Source of the DNA: Paenibacillus oleatilyticus | Lineage (GTDB): Bacteria > Bacillota > Bacilli > Paenibacillales > NBRC-103111 | Assembly: GCF_018998565.1 (NCBI RefSeq) | Contig: NZ_JAHNZO010000027.1 | Span: forward strand, 1-64,000 | Reading direction: 5' to 3' | Length of the DNA stretch: 64,000 nucleotides | Notes under the pieces: model-generated | Told to the model about the DNA's origin: nothing | Database searches by the model: none | The model's input: the letters and a program-made list of their open reading frames with translations, nothing else | Shown here: positions 59,320 through 64,000 of the stretch, in pieces | Layout of the letters: each line of letters begins with the position of its first letter | Numbering within the stretch: the first letter of the stretch is position 1 | Translations under genes and position numbers: made by a program

Positions 59320-60276
59320 ATGGTCAGGGAAAACCACAATATTTTGGACTGCACCATCCGCGACGGCGGTTTGGTCAACAACTGGGATTTTAGCGTCGAG
59401 TTTGTCAAAGACATGTATTACGGTCTGAGCGAAGCCGGCGTCGAATATATGGAGATCGGTTATAAAAACTCGGCTAAGCTGCTGAAAGGCGCTGAAGCGG
59501 GGCCTTGGCGCTTTTTGAACGAGGATTTCCTGAAGGAAGTCATCCCGCAAAAGACCGACACCAAGCTGTCTGCGCTGGTCGATATTGGACGCGTTGACGA
59601 GAAGGACATTCTCCCCCGGGAAAACAGTCTGCTCGACCTGATCCGCGTTGCGACCTACATTAAAGATGTAGATAAAGCGCTCGATCTGGTGCAGAAATTC
59701 CATGACTACGGTTATGAAACGACGATCAACATTATGGCGCTCTCCCACGTGATGGAGAACGATCTGAATGAAGCGTTCGAAGAAATTGCCAAGAGTCCGG
59801 TCGATGTCGTGTACATCGTCGATTCGTACGGCAGCATGGACTACCGGGACGTCGAATATCTCGTCTCCAAATTCCAGCGTCTTCTGCCAAATAAGAAGCT
59901 CGGCCTGCATATGCACAACAACATGCAGCTCGCCTTCTCCAATACGATCATGGGCGCCACCAAAGGCGTCGAGTTCCTTGACACCTCCGTATACGGTATG
60001 GGACGAGCTGCCGGCAACTGCCCGACGGAGCTGATCGTCAGCCATTTGAAAAATCCGAAGTACGACGTTCGTCCGATCCTCGGCATCATTGAGAAGCATA
60101 TGATCACCATGCGCGAGAAGTGGGAGTGGGGCTACATTATTCCTTACATGATCGCCGGCGTATTGAACGATCATCCGCGTTCGGCTATGGCGGTCCGCGC
60201 CAGCGACAAAAAGGACAAGTTCGTGGAATTCTACGACAAAATGACATCCCCCGAAGCGATGCCGGCCGGCGAGTAA
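59320..60276 (+). CDS. Aldolase catalytic domain protein (HMG-CoA lyase-like, DRE-TIM)
   Basis: 318 aa TIM barrel. N-terminal ILDCTIRDGGLVNNWDF is the DRE-like motif with metal Asp; VEYMEIGYKN, INIMALSHVM, VDVVYIVDSYGSMDYRD, metal His pair in LGLHMHNNMQLAFSN; GMGRAAGNCPTEL. Resembles 4-hydroxy-2-oxovalerate aldolase and homocitrate synthase family enzymes. Substrate unknown; in this group such genes are sometimes found in surface-polysaccharide loci. GAGAGGAG precedes the start. Confidence 0.88.
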   Translation: MVRENHNILDCTIRDGGLVNNWDFSVEFVKDMYYGLSEAGVEYMEIGYKNSAKLLKGAEAGPWRFLNEDFLKEVIPQKTDTKLSALVDIGRVDEKDILPRENSLLDLIRVATYIKDVDKALDLVQKFHDYGYETTINIMALSHVMENDLNEAFEEIAKSPVDVVYIVDSYGSMDYRDVEYLVSKFQRLLPNKKLGLHMHNNMQLAFSNTIMGATKGVEFLDTSVYGMGRAAGNCPTELIVSHLKNPKYDVRPILGIIEKHMITMREKWEWGYIIPYMIAGVLNDHPRSAMAVRASDKKDKFVEFYDKMTSPEAMPAGE

Positions 60277-60302
60277 TCCGGCTGCCGCTTGCGGTTCACG
60301 CA

Positions 60303-60341
60303 GAAAAAACCCGGTTTCCCCTGGAGGAAGCCGGGTTTCTT
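60303..60341 (+). terminator. Terminator of the aldolase gene
   Basis: AAACCCGGTTTC pairs with GAAGCCGGGTTT (60307-60338, internal loop), then a short T-rich tail. Confidence 0.75.
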
Positions 60342-60401
60342 GTCTATTCGCACGCCATTCTGGTAAGCTTAACCTTGTACGGAAAGGGGATATACGCGAC
60401 T

Positions 60402-60944
60402 ATGAAAACTTTTGAAGCCCGGGTCAAGGCCGTGCTGGCCGCCCGCGATCCGCATACATTTGTCACCGCGCGGGAAAGCTCCGTCACTGTGGATCTTGCC
60501 GGCATTCCCGGTGACCGGCATTACGGACTCACGCGGCCTGCCGACAGCCGGCAGCGGTTTTATCCGCGCGGCACCGAAATTGCCAACCGGAGGCAAATCA
60601 GCATCGTCTCCGTCGAGGAATTGGCCCAGATCGCCGAGCGGCTAGGGCTGCCCGAAGTGCTCCCGGAATGGCTCGGCGCCAATCTGCTCTTGGAAGGATA
60701 TCCCTCCCTTACGCTGCTGCCGCAGGGTGCACGCCTGCTGTTCCCTGCCGGAACGGGCTTGATCGGCGAAGGTGAGAACCTTCCCTGCACAGGGCCGGGC
60801 GAAATGATCGCCGAAGCGACAGGCCATGCTGCGGCAGCTACCCGCTTCACGGCTGCCGCGAAGAAGCGGCGCGGCATCGTCTGCTCCGTCGAGCGCATAG
60901 GCACGATCGCAGAAGGCGATACCGTGCGGATTATGATCGAGTAA
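60402..60944 (+). CDS. MOSC domain protein
   Basis: 180 aa. MOSC domain: VDLAGIPGDRHYGLTRPA, RGTEIANRRQISIVSVEEL, LGANLLLEGYPSLTLLPQG and the conserved Cys in NLPCTGPGEMI; ends in EGDTVRIMIE. MOSC proteins relate to molybdenum cofactor sulfuration or sulfur carrier/ detoxification (YiiM, YuaD). ATG chosen with GGAAAGGGGA eleven bases upstream. The SPL-type radical SAM gene follows 45 bp later. Confidence 0.85.
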   Translation: MKTFEARVKAVLAARDPHTFVTARESSVTVDLAGIPGDRHYGLTRPADSRQRFYPRGTEIANRRQISIVSVEELAQIAERLGLPEVLPEWLGANLLLEGYPSLTLLPQGARLLFPAGTGLIGEGENLPCTGPGEMIAEATGHAAAATRFTAAAKKRRGIVCSVERIGTIAEGDTVRIMIE

Positions 60945-60989
60945 CCGGGGCAGGACCCGGCCGATTTCACATTTTACAAGCGAAGCGAG

Positions 60990-61823
60990 GTGCGGGAGGT
61001 GCTTCCGACCGTTACGTTCAAAGCCCCCAAGCAGCTGCTTAATCCAGCCACCGGCTACTTGACGGGCTATACGCATACGCTCAATCCTTATTCCGGCTGC
61101 GCCTTCGCCTGCACCTACTGCTACGTGCGCGAAATGCCGGTGGCGAAGTTTCGCCCGGAGCCTTGGGGAAGCTGGGTCGACGTAAAATCGTCGGCCGCGG
61201 AGCTGCTCGCCAAAGAACTCGTCCGGGCGAAGCGCAAGGGCCCTGTCTCCATCTTTATGTCCTCCAGCACGGACCCTTACCAGCCGGTCGAATACCGGAC
61301 CGGGCTGACCCGTTCGCTGCTCGAAACGATGGCGGAAGGAGACGCGCCCGACTTTGTACTGCTGCAAACGCGCAGCCCGCTCGTCACCCGGGATATCGAT
61401 CTGCTCCAGCGGCTCGGATCGCGCGTACGTGTCAGCCTCACGATCGAGACCGATCTGGAGTCGGTCCGCAAGGCGTTCTCGCCCGCCGCGCCGCCGATCC
61501 CCGCCCGGCTGCGGGCGCTGCGCAAGCTCGTCGAAGCGGGCGTTCCCACGCAAGCGGCCGTTTCGCCCGTGCTGCCGAGCAGCGACGGCTTTGCGCAAGC
61601 GCTGCGGGATACCGGCGTGACGCGGCTCGTCGTCGACGATTTCTTCATGGGCGACGGCAGCCTTGGTCGGCGCACGGAGCGCCTCGGCATCCGGCGCATT
61701 TACGAGTCGCTCGGTCTGGAGGCTTGGTATGACCGCGACGCTTACCGCCAAGTACTGGAGCAGTTGAAGCGGCATTTTTCGGAAGAGCGGATCTTGGTCA
61801 GTCAGGCGGGCTTTTTGCCGTAA
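60990..61823 (+). CDS. SPL-family radical SAM protein
   Basis: 277 aa. Radical SAM cluster motif is Cys37-x3-Cys41-x2-Cys44 in SGCAFACTYCYVRE; preceded by the LTGYTHTLNPYSG motif of the SplB/Rv2578c type. Later VSIFMSSSTDPYQPVEYRTGL, LLQTRSPLVTRDIDLL and VRVSLTIETD. Could be a spore photoproduct lyase relative, but the typical SplB C-terminal Cys is not evident. GTG start at 60990; a second GTG three codons on is also possible. Confidence 0.88.
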   Translation: MREVLPTVTFKAPKQLLNPATGYLTGYTHTLNPYSGCAFACTYCYVREMPVAKFRPEPWGSWVDVKSSAAELLAKELVRAKRKGPVSIFMSSSTDPYQPVEYRTGLTRSLLETMAEGDAPDFVLLQTRSPLVTRDIDLLQRLGSRVRVSLTIETDLESVRKAFSPAAPPIPARLRALRKLVEAGVPTQAAVSPVLPSSDGFAQALRDTGVTRLVVDDFFMGDGSLGRRTERLGIRRIYESLGLEAWYDRDAYRQVLEQLKRHFSEERILVSQAGFLP

Positions 61824-61845
61824 GAAGCAGGAGTCCATTTATGAA

Positions 61846-62131
61846 AAAAAGGGAGGCATCGATAACCCGATGCCTCCCTGAGCTTGTTGCGAAAGTGGTC
61901 AAACGGGATTATAGAGGTTACGAAAGGGTGGGGTATCCACTTCCGACCGCTGTTGTCATCGGGAAATTTTTATTGAAGCCGCTTATCAGCGGACATTTCC
62001 CGAAGACAAAGGCGGCCGCTATCGCTTCTCCAGTGGATACCCCACCTCCGTATATTTCTCTATTTTTGTAAATGCTCACTTTCTCAACACTCTGAGGGAG
62101 GCATCGATAACCCCGATGCCTCCCTTTTATA
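61846..62131. repeat. 274-bp palindromic element between convergent genes
   Basis: Outer ends are hairpins GGGAGGCATCG/CGATGCCTCCC at 61851-61878 and again at 62096-62124. Inside lie GGTGGGGTATCCACT (61927-61941) with its exact inverse at 62032-62046, then CGGGAAAT/ATTTCCCG (61960-61967 with 61995-62002) and CCGCT/AGCGG at the centre. All pairs share the same midpoint near 61986, so the block is one large palindrome. Outer hairpins with A7 on the left and T4 on the right also serve as terminators. MITE- or REPIN-like; any protein frame in it is probably spurious. Confidence 0.8.
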
Positions 62132-62138
62132 ATGCGGT

Positions 62139-63035
62139 TTACGATCTCCGCTTCTCCGCTGCCGGACGAATGCTTTCCAATAAGCGGAGTAAGCCATCCA
62201 TGCACTCCCGTGACGCCTCTTCTCCGCCTTCCGAGAAGGCGCTGCCGGAAGGACGCTTGAGCTGCTCCTCCGTAAGCTGCGAGCGCAAGCGGTAATGCGT
62301 CTCGACGACCAGATAGCCGTCGTAGCCGTCCGCTAGCAAGCGCAGCAGCAGCGCCCGGTAATCCACTTCGCCCTCCCCGATCGCAACACCTTGAACGCCT
62401 TCCGCCGTCCGCACCGCATCCTTCAAATGAATATGGCAGATCTGCCCGCGCAAATGCTCGTAGCCGTCCGGATAAGGCACTTCGCCGTCCGGGTCCCATA
62501 AGTCGTTGCCCGGGTCGTACAGCGCCCGAAGGTGCGGGGAGGCCACCGCATCCAGCAGCCGCCGCACTTTGGCGCCGTTCGTCGCATAGACGGCGGGGTC
62601 GAATTCGAGCGCGTAGACAAGCCCTGCCGCTTCCATCATCCCGGCGATTCCTCGCAGCCGCTCCGCGATACGCGGGAGCGCTTCATCGAACGGGCCGTGC
62701 GCCCAGAAGCTGAAGCCCCGGACGTAACGGCAGCCAAAGCGGCGGGCCAGTTCCGCATATCGCTGCAGAATCCCGAGATGCTCCTCGATCTGCGCCTCGT
62801 CGTCCAGTTCGCATTTGAATACCGGCGAAGACAAGCCGCATACGGTCAGACCCGCTTCCCGCAGCCTCGTCGCAAGCGCATCAATCCGCTCGTCCGATAG
62901 CTTGAAGAGCGGCTGATCGTCGATGGAGCGCAGTTCGACCGCTTCCAGCTTATAGTCGCGGCAAAAGCAGATCACCGCCTCAATATCCTGCGACACCTCG
63001 TCGGTCAACACAGCCAGCCGAAACGGCCATGTCAT
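62139..63035 (-). CDS. Sugar phosphate isomerase/epimerase family protein
   Basis: 298 aa TIM barrel of the xylose-isomerase-like (AP_endonuc_2) family. FRLAVLTDEVSQDIEAVICF, VELRSIDDQPLF, GLTVCGLSSPVFKCELDDE, YALEFDPAVYATNG, ALYDPGNDLWDPDGE, CHIHLKDAV and YLVVETHY hold the expected metal-binding Glu, Asp and His. Starts by a 4-bp ATGA overlap with the oxidoreductase gene, so coupled; together they likely oxidise and isomerise an inositol or sugar. Confidence 0.88.
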   Translation of the reverse strand: MTWPFRLAVLTDEVSQDIEAVICFCRDYKLEAVELRSIDDQPLFKLSDERIDALATRLREAGLTVCGLSSPVFKCELDDEAQIEEHLGILQRYAELARRFGCRYVRGFSFWAHGPFDEALPRIAERLRGIAGMMEAAGLVYALEFDPAVYATNGAKVRRLLDAVASPHLRALYDPGNDLWDPDGEVPYPDGYEHLRGQICHIHLKDAVRTAEGVQGVAIGEGEVDYRALLLRLLADGYDGYLVVETHYRLRSQLTEEQLKRPSGSAFSEGGEEASRECMDGLLRLLESIRPAAEKRRS

Positions 63036-63994
63036 GACGGCTTGCCCCCTTCCCGGGCAATAGCCGTTTGAGCGGATGCCGGGGAAACGCCGAGCGATAC
63101 CGCCCGGCCCGTGACGCGGCTTTCGTTGGCGGCTTCCATAAAGCGGACGACCTCCAGCGTCTCGCGCAGATCGACCGCCGGACGGCCGCCGGCAAACCAG
63201 CCGACGATGCTTTCGAGCAGCAGCGCATAGTACGGCTTGTCGGACGCGTAGACATCGGCGTACAACGTCCGTTTCTCGCGGTGCACCCACGCGCCGAACC
63301 TCCGATTGCCTCGGCGATTCCCGCGGATCGTGCCGATGCGGCCGTCCGCCCAGGTGCCGACGATGAGATCGTGGTCGTCGTTCGTATGCGCCTGGACCCA
63401 GATGCAGTCCGTCCCCATGGCGGCGTACAGCATATCGGCCGTATGCACACCATACCAGAACAGTCCCGGCTGAGTCGGCTGCAGGTCCATCGGACCGTAG
63501 CAGTCCGCGCCGATGATGGCGCCGCCCTCCTCCGAAGCGACCGCCTCCGTCAACGTTTGCGCGAAGCGGACGGCGGAGCAGCTCATCACCTCGACACCGT
63601 ACTGCTCTGCAACGCGCGCGATTTCTTCGGCATCCCGCGAGCTGGCCGCTAACGGCTTGTCGATAAACACCGGCTTGCCATAGTGCGCAATGCGGCGAAA
63701 CTGCTCCAGGTGCACCCGCCCATCCACGGATTCGAGCAGAATTGCGTCGCAGCGTTCCGCGACCGCTTCCGGCGTATCCGCGATCTCCACGCCGTGCTTG
63801 CTCCGCAGCGTCTCCGTGAAGCCTTCCACCCGGCCGGCGCTCAGTTCGAAATCGGGCGAGCCGCCCGGAAACGCCACCGTTACCCGGGCTCCCGGGACGT
63901 GATGCTGATGATTCGGGTCGTTCAGCAGTTCCGTAAAATCGACAGCATGCGACGTATCCAAGCCGATCATGCCGATGCGAAGTACAGAGTTCAT
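63032..63994 (-). CDS. Gfo/Idh/MocA family oxidoreductase (edge of window)
   Basis: At least 320 aa. Rossmann start MNSVLRIGMIGLDTSHAVDF, then GVEIADTPEAVAERCDAILL, GKPVFIDKPLAAS (catalytic EKP-type Lys, here DKP), and a C-terminal substrate domain. NAD(P)-dependent sugar or inositol dehydrogenase type. The start ATG at 63994 lies six bases from the edge and its ribosome site is outside, so an upstream extension cannot be excluded. Confidence 0.85.
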   Translation of the reverse strand: MNSVLRIGMIGLDTSHAVDFTELLNDPNHQHHVPGARVTVAFPGGSPDFELSAGRVEGFTETLRSKHGVEIADTPEAVAERCDAILLESVDGRVHLEQFRRIAHYGKPVFIDKPLAASSRDAEEIARVAEQYGVEVMSCSAVRFAQTLTEAVASEEGGAIIGADCYGPMDLQPTQPGLFWYGVHTADMLYAAMGTDCIWVQAHTNDDHDLIVGTWADGRIGTIRGNRRGNRRFGAWVHREKRTLYADVYASDKPYYALLLESIVGWFAGGRPAVDLRETLEVVRFMEAANESRVTGRAVSLGVSPASAQTAIAREGGKPS

Positions 63995-64000
63995 TTGCAA

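Noticed and set aside
61841..62071. 76-codon frame between the radical-SAM gene and the isomerase gene
   Set aside because: It is made of the arms of the palindromic element, starts inside a terminator and has no ribosome site.

Overview
The window is a low-repeat, roughly 55% GC, gene-dense chromosomal segment of a spore-forming Firmicute, most probably Paenibacillaceae. This is inferred from strong AGGAGG-type ribosome sites, frequent GTG/TTG starts, the gene families present (YneF, DUF3905, bacilliredoxin, S-layer-homology protease, KdpD-N protein) and Bacillus-style regulatory RNAs (T-box, ydaO-type c-di-AMP riboswitches). No tRNA, CRISPR array, prophage or classical insertion sequence was seen.

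Layout. 1-340: tandem promoters and leader of an rRNA operon that runs leftward out of the window. 0.3-6.1 kb: leftward housekeeping genes (inositol monophosphatase family, fabI, uvsE, ddl, a secreted-type amidase domain). 6.2-9.0: aconitase. 9.1-14.2: IclR regulator, alpha/beta hydrolase, a DUF2935-superoxide dismutase fusion, and a DUF5360-SMR-TetR efflux cassette. 14.3-19.3: folE, yneF, then a tightly overlapping leftward cluster (ntdP, lepB, queG, ogt, HD-GYP). 20-25.4: a 1054-aa cell-surface subtilase, a Ser-rich lipoprotein and sodA. 25.6-30: Crp/Fnr regulator, a 52-aa membrane protein behind an Fnr/Crp-type promoter, mutY, an AraC regulator, and a membrane protein-cytochrome c pair. 30-38.5: acpS, a secreted duplicated-domain protein, a two-component system, T-box-thrS, nadE, bacilliredoxin and small sporulation-type genes. 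38.5-50.1: polysaccharide deacetylase, a MerR-methyltransferase fusion and a kdp potassium-pump operon. 51-64: CNNM/CorC-type protein, HD-GYP, a recombinase element, a flavoprotein, a CDF transporter, Nudix, aldolase, MOSC and radical-SAM genes, then an oxidoreductase/isomerase pair cut by the right edge.

Most interesting systems. (1) At 53.48-54.61 kb a complete tyrosine recombinase gene lies between two perfect 24-bp inverted repeats. Each repeat looks like a Xer/dif-type core site: two 9-bp arms around a 6-bp spacer. A good outward-facing promoter sits inside the segment. As drawn it points at the downstream flavoprotein; after inversion it would point at the upstream HD-GYP phosphodiesterase gene. 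This looks like a self-contained DNA inversion switch. (2) The kdp operon begins with two tandem c-di-AMP riboswitches, each with its own terminator. It ends with an unusual protein made of two fused copies of the KdpD sensor N-terminus and no kinase domain. (3) A GTGA-N6-TCAC site centred 41.5 bp upstream of a predicted start drives a tiny membrane protein next to a Crp/Fnr gene. (4) A 274-bp palindromic element lies between convergent genes at 61.85-62.12 kb. (5) A probable unannotated RNA of about 320 nt is transcribed leftward at 50.77-51.08 kb.

The reading was by eye: family names rest on motifs, starts on ribosome sites, and no database search or folding was run.
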